Shown one piece after another: positions 15,047 to 22,060 of a stretch of 22,060 bases of DNA (the first letter of the stretch is position 1; each line of letters begins with the position of its first letter). Under the pieces are notes generated by a model. The model made no database searches and was not told the DNA's origin. It saw nothing but the letters and a program-made list of their open reading frames with translations. The position numbers and the translations under genes are program-made. Origin of the DNA: an uncultured Granulosicoccaceae bacterium (GTDB lineage: Bacteria > Pseudomonadota > Gammaproteobacteria > CALCKW01); the NCBI GenBank assembly GCA_937941555.1, contig CALDHJ010000274.1, positions 1 to 22,060 on the forward strand, in the 5' to 3' direction.

Positions 15047-16300
15047 GTGGTCGATCCGGAAAGCAGCGCGGACGTGATCGTTGTCGGCGCGGGGATTGTT
15101 GGAATCTGTTGTGCGCTGTCAATCGCCGAACACGGCAAGCGCGTTCGGTTGGTGGACCGTGACGAACCGGGGCAGGGGTGCTCCTACGGGAACGCCGGGA
15201 TCATCTCGCCCTGGTCGCTGGTGCCGCAGTCGATGCCCGGTTTGTGGAAAAACATTCCGGGCATGGTTCTCAAGGAGGACGGGCCGGTTTCCATCAGGGT
15301 GCCGTATCTGCCCAAACTGATCCCCTGGGGGCTGCGATTTTTGCGCAACGGCACCGAAGCGCAGGTCCGCGCGGCTGCCGATGCGATGGAAACGCTCAAC
15401 CAATCGAATGTGCAGCTCTACCGGCGCCACCTGCAGGGGACGGGATACGAGCACCTCGTTCGGGACAGTTGGTATGTGCATGCGTTTCGCAACGCGAAAG
15501 CAGCGTCGGTGTCAGGCTTGGGATACCGGATTCGAATTGAGAAAGGCGCAGACATCGAGCGCATCGACGCGCAGGCGCTACGCGATCTCGAGCCGGCTCT
15601 GTCGCACGATTTTGCCGCCGCCATCCTGATCAAGGGGCAGGCGCGCGCAGTGTCGCCCGGCGAGATCGCACGTGTGCTCTGTGACAAGGCGCAACGGCTC
15701 GGTGTCGAGGTGACGCGTGCCACGGTGCGTGCGCTTACCCGGGCGGAGTCCGAGCGGTGGGCCGTGAATACCGATGCGGGTGATTTCACCGCGCAGAAGC
15801 TTGTGGTGGCGGCGGGGGCCTGGTCGGCGGATCTGCTCAAGGCTTTCGGTGTGCACATTCCGCTGGCGGCGGAGCGGGGTTACCACGTTGAATTTCGTGA
15901 CCCGGGCATCGAGATCAACCACTCGATCATGGATGTCGACAAGATGGCGGTGGCGAGCGCGATGTCCGGGGGGGTTCGGCTGGCCGGTACAGCCGAATTC
16001 GCCCACCGCGACGCGCCCCCCAACAGCAAACGCATCGAGGAACTGGCGCGGGTGGCGCGTCGCATTTTCCCCGCGCTCGACACGGCGCAAATGACACCCT
16101 GGATGGGGGCTCGCCCCTCGTTTCCGGACAGCTTGCCGATGCTGGGCGAGTTCCCGGCACACAAGGGGCTGTTCTCCGCGTTTGGTCACAGCCATTACGG
16201 GCTGATGATGGCCCCCAAGACCGGGCAGATCATTGCGGACCTCGTGTCCGACAGGGTGCCGAACATCGATCTGGAACCCTATGCCGTCAACCGCTTCTGA
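15047..16300 (+). CDS. FAD-dependent oxidoreductase, DadA/glycine-oxidase-like
   Basis: A 417-residue flavoprotein of the DAO superfamily. The dinucleotide-binding motif GAGIVG is at 14-19, followed by acidic Asp in RLVDRD, then YGNAGIISP, the DadA-type loop near the flavin. The C-terminal GxGHSHYGLMMAPKTGQIIADL stretch (read in parts near residues 380-402) closes the FAD site. The family oxidises D-amino acids, sarcosine, hydroxyproline or related amines, passing electrons to the membrane quinone pool or oxygen. The start is GTG at 15047, 3 bp after the permease stop. The linkage to the TAXI transporter suggests that it oxidises the imported compound, so an amino or imino acid is a reasonable guess. 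Confidence 0.88.
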   Translation: MVDPESSADVIVVGAGIVGICCALSIAEHGKRVRLVDRDEPGQGCSYGNAGIISPWSLVPQSMPGLWKNIPGMVLKEDGPVSIRVPYLPKLIPWGLRFLRNGTEAQVRAAADAMETLNQSNVQLYRRHLQGTGYEHLVRDSWYVHAFRNAKAASVSGLGYRIRIEKGADIERIDAQALRDLEPALSHDFAAAILIKGQARAVSPGEIARVLCDKAQRLGVEVTRATVRALTRAESERWAVNTDAGDFTAQKLVVAAGAWSADLLKAFGVHIPLAAERGYHVEFRDPGIEINHSIMDVDKMAVASAMSGGVRLAGTAEFAHRDAPPNSKRIEELARVARRIFPALDTAQMTPWMGARPSFPDSLPMLGEFPAHKGLFSAFGHSHYGLMMAPKTGQIIADLVSDRVPNIDLEPYAVNRF

Positions 16301-16328
16301 TTGCGCGCAACCGAGGGTCAGGACGCCC

Positions 16329-16334
16329 TACAAT
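16329..16334 (+). promoter_or_regulatory. Possible -10 element for the MaoC-like gene
   Basis: TACAAT lies 26 bases before the MaoC ATG, in a 60-bp gap that breaks the otherwise tight spacing of the TAXI unit. The same TACAAT box occurs 30 bases before modF. No good -35 is visible. This would let the MaoC gene be transcribed separately. Confidence 0.28.
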
Positions 16335-16360
16335 GCCGGCAACGCGCACCAGGACAGATC

Positions 16361-16804
16361 ATGGTCTTCGACGAATTCAACACCGGCGATGTGCTTGACG
16401 CCGGACCCATCGGGATCTCCGAGGCCGAGATCCTCGACTTTGCCACACAGTATGACCCGCAGTGGTTTCACACCGACCCCGCGCGGGCAGCGCAGGGCCC
16501 CTACGCCGGACTGATCGCGAGTGGCTGGCAGACCTGTGGGCTCGCCATGCGCCTTGCGGTCGACAATGTGCTGGAGGGCTCGGAGAGCGTCGGTTCACCG
16601 GGCGTCGACAACCTGCGGTGGTTGGCGCCTGTCAGGCCGGGTGACAGCCTCACGCTGCGCATGACCATCATCGAAAAACGGGTGTCACGAACGCGTGCGA
16701 CCCGCGGTGTGATGCGCTCGCAGTGGCAGCTCGACAATCAGGACGGGGTGACGGTGCTGACACTCGATGCGACGAGCCTCTTCGATCTCACGCCGGTGTC
16801 TTGA
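16361..16804 (+). CDS. MaoC-like (R)-specific enoyl-CoA hydratase domain protein
   Basis: A 147-residue hot-dog-fold protein of the MaoC/hydratase-2 family. The hydratase-2 motif is present: FATQYDPQWFHTDP (26-39) with Asp32 and His37 as the likely catalytic pair, followed by GLIASGWQT (49-57). The family hydrates trans-2-enoyl-CoA to (R)-3-hydroxyacyl-CoA, but many short members of this type have unknown substrates. ATG 16361 has AGGA six bases upstream; the frame continues back to 16301 without family match. It follows the FAD oxidoreductase by 60 bp and overlaps the convergent dehalogenase gene by 17 bp at the 3' ends. Confidence 0.85.
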   Translation: MVFDEFNTGDVLDAGPIGISEAEILDFATQYDPQWFHTDPARAAQGPYAGLIASGWQTCGLAMRLAVDNVLEGSESVGSPGVDNLRWLAPVRPGDSLTLRMTIIEKRVSRTRATRGVMRSQWQLDNQDGVTVLTLDATSLFDLTPVS

Positions 16805-17675
16805 GAAACGCGGTCAGCGCCGTCAAGGTGCCTGACGGGTCTTCTTCGGGCACGTAGTGTCCGGTGTTCAGACTCTCGCACTGCACGTTGTCGGCGTAGT
16901 CCGACCAGACACTCGGGACATCGTAGCTGCGGTGCACGAATCCGTGTTCGCCCCAGAGCACCAGTAACGGGCATGTGACACGCTCACCCGCGTCTCGGCT
17001 GGCGCGGTCGTGCACGAGGTCGATCCCGGCCGCGGCGCGGTAGTCTTCGCAGCTTGCGTGAATGGTGTCGGGGTTGGCAAAGCACGCGTGGTAGTCCTCG
17101 AGCGCAGCGGGTTCGAAGGTGAATGCTGGGCCGCTTGCACGGCGCAGCTTTTCAGACAGGTACCACGCGGGGTCGTGCCCGATCAGGGTTTCGGGCAAGC
17201 CGTCCGGCTGGATCAGGAAAAACCAGTGGTAGTAGCCGGACGCGAAGTGCTGATCGGTGGTCTCGAACATGTGCAAGGTGGGTGTGATGTCCATCACGCA
17301 GGCGTGGGTCACGCGCTCCGGGTGATCGAGTGCCATTCGGTGCGTGACCCGTCCGCCGCGATCGTGACCGACCACCGCGAAGCGATCGTGTCCGAGCTGA
17401 TGCATCAGTGACACCATGTCCTGCGCCATCGCGCGCTTACTGTAGGGCGCGTGGTCGGCGGTGCTGGCGGGTTTGCCGCTCAGTCCGTAGCCGCGCAAGT
17501 CCGGACAGACGACGTGAAATCGATCCGCCAGCGCCGGTGCCAGCGCGTGCCACATGGCGTGGGTTTGCGGGTAGCCGTGCAGCAACAACAGACCCGGGCC
17601 CTGGCCGCCGTGTCGGACACGCAGATCGCACTCCGGGGTGGAGACAGTCGTCAGTTCAAAACGGGAGTCGAACAT
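16788..17675 (-). CDS. Alpha/beta hydrolase, haloacetate (fluoroacetate) dehalogenase type
   Basis: A 295-residue alpha/beta hydrolase. By recalled alignment with the Rhodopseudomonas fluoroacetate dehalogenase RPA1163, every active-site residue is in place: nucleophile Asp105 and Arg106, Arg109 (GHDRGGR), Asp129, the halide pocket His150, Trp151, Tyr212, and the base His273 (GHYVPEE). HGYPQ (34-38) gives the oxyanion region. This predicts hydrolytic removal of halide from fluoro- or chloroacetate. Some homologues are called by similarity only, so activity is predicted, not shown. I prefer ATG 17675, which gives the usual N-terminus; an upstream ATG at 17726 would add 17 residues. The gene runs in the same direction as the DUF72 gene and overlaps the convergent MaoC gene at the 3' end. 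Confidence 0.85.
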   Translation of the reverse strand: MFDSRFELTTVSTPECDLRVRHGGQGPGLLLLHGYPQTHAMWHALAPALADRFHVVCPDLRGYGLSGKPASTADHAPYSKRAMAQDMVSLMHQLGHDRFAVVGHDRGGRVTHRMALDHPERVTHACVMDITPTLHMFETTDQHFASGYYHWFFLIQPDGLPETLIGHDPAWYLSEKLRRASGPAFTFEPAALEDYHACFANPDTIHASCEDYRAAAGIDLVHDRASRDAGERVTCPLLVLWGEHGFVHRSYDVPSVWSDYADNVQCESLNTGHYVPEEDPSGTLTALTAFLKTPA

Positions 17676-17750
17676 GGTTGGCACCGGGCAGGACAGGTTC
17701 GACGAGGGTACGGGCCGTTGACCCAAAGCTCAACGGTGGCTGCATGGGCC

Positions 17751-18605
17751 TCAGAACAGCGCGCCCTGTTCGATCGGGTGCACCGCCGCGTCGAGGACGG
17801 GCTGGCGGGCGTTGCGCCGGTGAAGGTGGGCGCTGAGGCGACCCGCGAGCGTCGCCGCCTCGGCGCAGCTCGGCGTGTGCAGGAACACGTGTGGTTGTCG
17901 GCCCTCGTCGTGCCAACGCAGCAGGACGGTCGCCCACCGCTCGAGTGCCGACTCGGCAAGCGTCGTGTCCCGTGGGCTGATGAACCGCAGCATGGGTGTG
18001 TCGGCGGTGGCGAGCGCGTGGGTCGGCACGCGGGGCTTCTTCGCCAGCGCGTCCTGTGTGTCGGCGTCGTTTGCCGGGTGCGCGAAGAGTGTTCGGGTGT
18101 CGAACACGGTGCGGTTGACCCCGTTGTCGGCGAGCAGCCGGTTGAGGGCGCGCTCGTCGTCGCCTTTGCCGAAGAACGCCGGGTGCCGGACCTCAACACC
18201 GTAGTGGAATCCGCTCGGCAGGCTCGCGAGGTAGTCGCGCAGCGTCGGCAAGGCGTCCGGGCCGAAGCGGGGACCGAGTTGTAACCAGAGGATCCCGAGT
18301 TGGCCCTGTACCGGGTCGAGCCGTGCGAGGAATTCTGTCGTCTCGTCGCTGCAGTGCTGCAATTGGGCATCGTGGCTGATGGCGCGCGGAAATTTGAAAC
18401 AGAATCGAAACGACGCGGGCACGGCCTCGCGCCAACGCCGCACCGTGTCGGGCTGCGGCAGGCCGTAGAAGGTGGTGTTGCCCTCGACCGTATCGAAGAG
18501 CCTGCTGTAGTGGTGCAGGGCGTCGGATGATCGGGGCGTGAAGGGCCAGGCGGCGTGGAACCACTGTGGCAGTCCAATGCGGATGGGTGGATCGGCGTCT
18601 GGCAT
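17751..18605 (-). CDS. DUF72 (YecE-like) family protein
   Basis: A 284-residue TIM-barrel-like protein of the widespread DUF72 family. Family features: IRIGLPQWFHAAWPF (8-22) replaces the usual GTSGW-type start, TVEGNTTFYGLP (39-50) matches the TVEINSTFY motif, then FRFCFKFPRAISHD (66-79), LGILWLQLGPRF (103-114) and VEVRHPAFF (137-145). No reaction is established for the family. ATG 18605 is divergent from modF with 80 bp between the starts. It is followed on the minus strand by the dehalogenase, which may be co-transcribed, though nothing suggests a shared pathway. Confidence 0.9.
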   Translation of the reverse strand: MPDADPPIRIGLPQWFHAAWPFTPRSSDALHHYSRLFDTVEGNTTFYGLPQPDTVRRWREAVPASFRFCFKFPRAISHDAQLQHCSDETTEFLARLDPVQGQLGILWLQLGPRFGPDALPTLRDYLASLPSGFHYGVEVRHPAFFGKGDDERALNRLLADNGVNRTVFDTRTLFAHPANDADTQDALAKKPRVPTHALATADTPMLRFISPRDTTLAESALERWATVLLRWHDEGRQPHVFLHTPSCAEAATLAGRLSAHLHRRNARQPVLDAAVHPIEQGALF

Positions 18606-18649
18606 GCGGCCATTGTCTCACTGCGCGCCGCGAATGGGGGTCTGGCAGA

Positions 18650-18655
18650 TACAAT
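18650..18655 (+). promoter_or_regulatory. Possible -10 element for modF
   Basis: TACAAT lies 30 bases before the modF ATG within the 80-bp divergent gap (18606-18685). No convincing -35 at the right distance. Called from position and the -10 match only. Confidence 0.33.
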
Positions 18656-18685
18656 AGGCCGATTGACACAGGAGAGACGTCCGGC

Positions 18686-20122
18686 ATGACCGCCATTCAT
18701 CTGCAGCGAGCTCGCATCGCGTTTGGTGAGCAGTTTGCGCTGCATTGTGACGACTGGGCGATTCAGCCCCGCGAACACTGGGTGTTGATCGGGCCGAATG
18801 GGGCGGGCAAATCGGCGTTGGCAGCGGCCCTGGCGGGAGAGGGCGAGTGGCTCGACGGGACTGTGTCCGGCCTGCCGGAGCGGGTGGCGATCGTGTCGTT
18901 CGAAGCCCAGGCGGCGCTGATCGAGGCCGAACGGCGCAAGGACGACGCCGACATTCTCGATGTCATTTCCGAGGGCACGCCGGCCGGCGAGGTGATGGCG
19001 GTCGGCTGCCTCGATCAGGCGCTGCAAGCGTCGTTGGTTGCGGCGTTCGGTATCGAGCATCTCCTCGCGCGCCGCTTTCGCACGCTCTCGACGGGTGAGA
19101 CCCGCAAGTTGCTGTTGGTCAGGGCGATTGCCAGCAGCCCGCAATTGCTGGTGCTCGACGAGCCCTTCGAGGGCCTCGATGTGGCGGCCTGCGCCGTGCT
19201 CAAGCGGGTGTTGTCCGAGTGCGCCGATCGGATTCAGACGGTCTGGGTGTTGAACCGATTCGATGATGTGCCGGAATTCGTGTCGCACGTGGGGTATCTC
19301 GAGTCAGGGGCGTTGTTGCACCGTGTAGCGGTTGGCGACACCGACGCGCTTGCAGATGTCCGGCGGTTGTTGCACATCAGCAGCACCGACGTGCAATTGC
19401 CCCCCGCGCCCGATGGCGACCTGCCGCCCGCGCTCGATCCGACCGACCCGCTCGTGCGCATCCGCAACGGCCGCGTGGCCTATGGCGACAATCGGGTGTT
19501 CGACGGATTGGATTGGACAGTGTCACCCGGAGAGCATTGGCAGGTCAGCGGCCCCAACGGGTCGGGCAAGACCTGCTTGCTGAACCTGATCACGGGCGAC
19601 CACCCGCAATGCTACGTAAACGATATCTTTGTCTTCGGTATGCAACGCGGCAGCGGTGAGAGCATCTGGGACATCAAGCGCCACATTGGCTACGTCAGTA
19701 GCGCCCTGCAGTGGGAATACAAAGTCAGTGTCAGTTTGCGCAATGCGGTGGTGTCGGGGTTTTACGACAGCATCGGTCTGTACCGACGGGCGAGTGACGA
19801 GCACAAGGCGCTCGCGGAGGCGTGGCTCGAGATGATGGGGCTGCTCGACCGTGCAGACACGCCATTTACAAGCCTGTCATTCGGCGATCAGCGGTTGGCG
19901 CTCATTGCCCGCGCAATGGTCAAACACCCGAGTCTGCTGATACTCGATGAGCCCTGCATCGGCCTCGACGATATCAACCGCAGCCGCGTGTTGGCCCTGG
20001 TTGAACGGATTTGCGAGGGCAGCACGACAACGGTGTTGTATGTGAATCATCGCGAAGCGGATGTGGTGCCGGGGGTGGATCGACACCTGGTACTCGGAAA
20101 CGGTTCGGCCCGCGTCGAGTGA
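18686..20122 (+). CDS. modF: ModF-type double ABC ATPase
   Basis: A 478-residue cytoplasmic protein with two ABC nucleotide-binding domains in one chain and no membrane part. NBD1: Walker A GPNGAGKS (36-43), signature LSTGET (134-139), Walker B LLVLDEP (154-160). NBD2: Walker A GPNGSGKT (289-296), signature LSFGDQ (397-402), Walker B LLILDEP (417-423), H-loop His455. The NBD1 switch position is VLNRFDD, Asn instead of His, as in E. coli ModF. NBD2 also has GSGESIWDIKRHIGYVSS, very close to ModF/PhrA. The E. coli gene lies beside modABC; here no mod gene is in view. Its role is unsettled. ATG 18686 follows GGAG by 11 bases; the longer frame adds an unmatched tail. A hairpin terminator overlaps the stop. 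Confidence 0.92.
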   Translation: MTAIHLQRARIAFGEQFALHCDDWAIQPREHWVLIGPNGAGKSALAAALAGEGEWLDGTVSGLPERVAIVSFEAQAALIEAERRKDDADILDVISEGTPAGEVMAVGCLDQALQASLVAAFGIEHLLARRFRTLSTGETRKLLLVRAIASSPQLLVLDEPFEGLDVAACAVLKRVLSECADRIQTVWVLNRFDDVPEFVSHVGYLESGALLHRVAVGDTDALADVRRLLHISSTDVQLPPAPDGDLPPALDPTDPLVRIRNGRVAYGDNRVFDGLDWTVSPGEHWQVSGPNGSGKTCLLNLITGDHPQCYVNDIFVFGMQRGSGESIWDIKRHIGYVSSALQWEYKVSVSLRNAVVSGFYDSIGLYRRASDEHKALAEAWLEMMGLLDRADTPFTSLSFGDQRLALIARAMVKHPSLLILDEPCIGLDDINRSRVLALVERICEGSTTTVLYVNHREADVVPGVDRHLVLGNGSARVE

Positions 20123-20130
20123 CGCGGGCC
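20107..20130 (+). terminator. Terminator-like hairpin overlapping the modF stop
   Basis: Perfect 10-bp stem: GGCCCGCGTC (20107-20116), loop GAGT, GACGCGGGCC (20121-20130), followed by TTGCTT. The stop codon TGA (20120-20122) lies inside the hairpin. The weak T-tract on the plus strand supports termination of modF. The minus-strand lipoprotein gene ends 25 bases further on, so it may serve both, but no T-run follows on the minus strand. Confidence 0.65.
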
Positions 20131-20154
20131 TTGCTTCAACTTGCCGCCGATGTT

Positions 20155-21816
20155 CTAGCCGTTACAGATGAGCTCACCAACATAGAGATCGGCTTGGCTA
20201 CCACTACTGCGGTTGTCGCTGCCCCACGCCCACTTCCAGCCGCGGCTGCCGTCGGCGTATTCCGCATCCTGTACGAAGGACGTGTGAGGTTGGGCATAGT
20301 AGCCGCTGAGACCGCCAGCCCACTCCGAACCATTGTTCTCTGATTCGTCCCATCCCAGCCACGCTACCTGGGCGGTGTTGAGGTCTACGGCAATCATCGC
20401 ATTGTTGCGTGCGAAGTTGTTGCTGTCCGGGTGGGAGCCCTGGTAGCTTGAGATTACGGCGACACCGGAGCCATCGAGCGGCATGGAAATGTGTCCACCT
20501 GGAGCGCCCTGGTTGTTCCACAATTCGCGTTCCAGCAAGTGTGTGTACTGCTGTGTGGCGAGATTGTACATACCAACCCCGGCCGACAGGCCCACACCGG
20601 AATCCGATGTCCGGCCCTGCCAGCCAGATCGCGGTGCATAGCCGTAAATCACCAACACCGGGTCACCATTGGCGTTGATACCCATGTCGAAGTGGCTTTC
20701 GCGTCCGAGCACTAATTGCTTGTTGGCGGTGTTGAGGTTTTGCATGTCGTAGGCGTAAATCTGCTTTCGTGAAAAGCTCGTGCCGTAAAAGCTGTCAAAA
20801 TCGCCAAGTGCAAGGATATAACGCCCATCGGGTGAGATCGATGCAGCGTCGAGCTCACTCGAGTTGTCCATGCCGTTGAATCGGAGTGCGCCGCCGACTG
20901 TTTGCGTGTCCAGGTTGAGTTGCACCAGTGCGCCGTTGCCGCTGCCGTTCATGATCACGGCCGCCTTGTTGCCGTCAGCGGAAATACTGCCTTGGCCGCC
21001 CATGGCGTAAGTGTTGTTTGAGGTGCCTAGGTTGTTAAAGGACTGACCTCCCGCAGACACGGGTGTGCTCTGGAAGTCGAAAAGCAATGTATGGGTGTTG
21101 GCGTCGGCGTCGTAGCGATACACCTTGTCGTTGTAGTAGTCAAAGTAGAATGCCAAGTGGTCTTCAACCGGATGCCACTGCCAATCGGTCATCTGAGCAC
21201 CGCTGTTCTGCACGACGCGAATGTTGTTGTAGTTCTGACCGTCGAACAGCGCACGAGAGTTGGTGCCGTGAGAGATCAGATAGTGGCCATCGGCGGAGAA
21301 GGCGTCGTGTTGTGCGTACTCCGGAATGTGGTGCAGGTAGTTTGTGGCACCCATCGACGAAGCCGAGCTCGCGTTGGCCACTTTGGTGACCCTGACGCTG
21401 TATGAGCCGCCGCTGGGATGACTCCATATCTTGCTCTGACCGACAGCCGAAGGCAGTCCATAGTCACTTTGTGGCCAGAGGCTGTGTTCGGCGCCGACGG
21501 TCTGAAAATCCGGCGTGCAGGCCGACGTTGCCGGCAACTGTAGATTGGTGTTGCCCACCAAGGCGCCAGTGCGCGGCACGCTGCTGCTGCCTGAGCCACC
21601 CCTGCCGCCGCCAATGCGGGACGTCACGCTCTTGTGCGCGCTGGTACCGGATACATCCCCTTCTGCAAGGCAACCGCTCAGAGCGATGGCACTGCTCACC
21701 AGGGCGGGCACCAGCCAGGGCAAACGCTTAGACTGTGAAGAGCGAGTTGTCTCGAGGCTGTCGGTGCGGTCCGGACAGGAGTGAGTCTGCTGGTTTGAAC
21801 CGTGTCGGAGCTGCAT
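20155..21816 (-). CDS. Predicted lipoprotein with TolB/WD40-like beta-propeller repeats
   Basis: A 553-residue exported protein of unknown function. After a long polar N-terminus (1-31) there is a hydrophobic segment ending in the lipobox LSGC at 46-49, so Cys49 is the likely lipidation site. A Gly/Ser-rich linker follows (about 56-85; GGGRGGSGSSS). The rest holds repeated SxDG turns of TolB/PD40-type propellers, such as FSADGHYLIS, ISADGNKAAV and ISPDGRYILA, with aromatic- and Asn-rich strands, and ends in ICNG. ATG 21816 has AAAGG upstream and gives the best signal; a longer frame to 21903 adds only basic residues. The N-region before the lipobox is unusually long, so the true start may be a later non-ATG codon. 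No neighbouring tol genes. Function not assignable. Confidence 0.8.
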   Translation of the reverse strand: MQLRHGSNQQTHSCPDRTDSLETTRSSQSKRLPWLVPALVSSAIALSGCLAEGDVSGTSAHKSVTSRIGGGRGGSGSSSVPRTGALVGNTNLQLPATSACTPDFQTVGAEHSLWPQSDYGLPSAVGQSKIWSHPSGGSYSVRVTKVANASSASSMGATNYLHHIPEYAQHDAFSADGHYLISHGTNSRALFDGQNYNNIRVVQNSGAQMTDWQWHPVEDHLAFYFDYYNDKVYRYDADANTHTLLFDFQSTPVSAGGQSFNNLGTSNNTYAMGGQGSISADGNKAAVIMNGSGNGALVQLNLDTQTVGGALRFNGMDNSSELDAASISPDGRYILALGDFDSFYGTSFSRKQIYAYDMQNLNTANKQLVLGRESHFDMGINANGDPVLVIYGYAPRSGWQGRTSDSGVGLSAGVGMYNLATQQYTHLLERELWNNQGAPGGHISMPLDGSGVAVISSYQGSHPDSNNFARNNAMIAVDLNTAQVAWLGWDESENNGSEWAGGLSGYYAQPHTSFVQDAEYADGSRGWKWAWGSDNRSSGSQADLYVGELICNG

Positions 21817-21868
21817 GTGTTTCGCCTTTGTTGTTTTTCTTCTTGGCTTGGTGCGGCGGGTTCCGTGT

Positions 21869-21955
21869 CGCTGCTTCGGGCAGCGCACAGGGCGGCAATC
21901 CATTGCTGCCGCATCGGCAAGATTTGCCGTTTCCTGATCGAACTAGCGGTTCGAT
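21869..21955 (-). promoter_or_regulatory. Cluster of four short hairpins in the leader of the lipoprotein gene
   Basis: Four consecutive inverted repeats: CGCTGC/GCAGCG (21869-21885), GGCGGCAAT/ATTGCTGCC (21891-21910, one mismatch), CGGCAA/TTGCCG (21915-21929), and ATCGAAC/GTTCGAT (21937-21955). They fill the region 53 to 139 bases before the ATG. A possible -10 box for the minus strand (TATAGT, plus bases 22017-22022) lies further upstream without a clear -35. They could form a structured 5' leader. The remaining bases to 22060 hold no gene that I can support. Confidence 0.4.
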
Positions 21956-22060
21956 TGACGAGTTCTTTAACGCCGGCGGGGCAGCTGTAATGTTCGGCTT
22001 GGCACCGCATGGGTGACTATAAAAATCATTGAAAACAGCCGCATACGTGATTTTCCCGGC

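Noticed and set aside
16813..16836. Imperfect hairpin GTCAG/CTGAC at the MaoC-dehalogenase junction
   Set aside because: Short, bulged stem inside coding sequence with no T-run; it may be chance.
17651..19288. 545-codon minus-strand frame across DUF72 and modF
   Set aside because: Arg/Ser/Pro-rich low-complexity peptide, antisense to clear modF motifs and out of frame with DUF72.

Overview
The window is GC-rich, densely coded chromosomal DNA, most likely from a marine or aquatic gammaproteobacterium. The basis is a type IVa pilin, a ModF protein very close in motif order to the enterobacterial one, two TRAP transporters, and a DmdA-like demethylase. That placement is an inference from gene content. 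I saw no tRNA, rRNA, CRISPR array, IS element or integrase.

Layout: (a) 1-142 holds the probable tail of a gene entering from outside, then about 280 bp with no convincing gene. (b) A type IV pilin lies on the minus strand (420-878). (c) A tight five-gene minus-strand operon runs from 6324 down to 1096: FMN-dependent 2-hydroxyacid dehydrogenase, ThDP-dependent lyase/decarboxylase, a transthyretin/5-hydroxyisourate-hydrolase-like protein, a DmdA-like folate-dependent demethylase, and an ECHDC3-type crotonase. (d) Divergent from it is a DctPQM TRAP transporter (6638-9509) that ends 2 bp from a convergent LysR gene. (e) A second LysR gene is divergent from a second transport unit: a TAXI-type TRAP binding protein, a fused TRAP permease, a DadA-like FAD oxidoreductase and a MaoC-like hydratase (11669-16804). 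(f) Single genes follow: a haloacetate/fluoroacetate dehalogenase-type hydrolase, a DUF72 protein, modF, and a large predicted lipoprotein with beta-propeller-like repeats.

How the parts may work together: the DctPQM system probably imports a small organic acid or zwitterion. The divergent operon could oxidise a 2-hydroxy acid to a 2-oxo acid, decarboxylate or cleave it, hydrolyse a ring or amide, and pass a methyl group to tetrahydrofolate. The gene set matches no pathway I know. Three of the five proteins show departures from the reference enzymes: the HIUase-like protein lacks the YRGS tail, the crotonase lacks both catalytic glutamates, and the DmdA-like protein sits without the DmdB/C genes. 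This operon is the best candidate here for an undescribed catabolic system. The TAXI unit looks like a second uptake-and-oxidation module, perhaps for an amino or imino acid.

Both TRAP systems carry a strong hairpin between the binding-protein gene and the permease gene, which suggests shared post-transcriptional control of subunit ratio.
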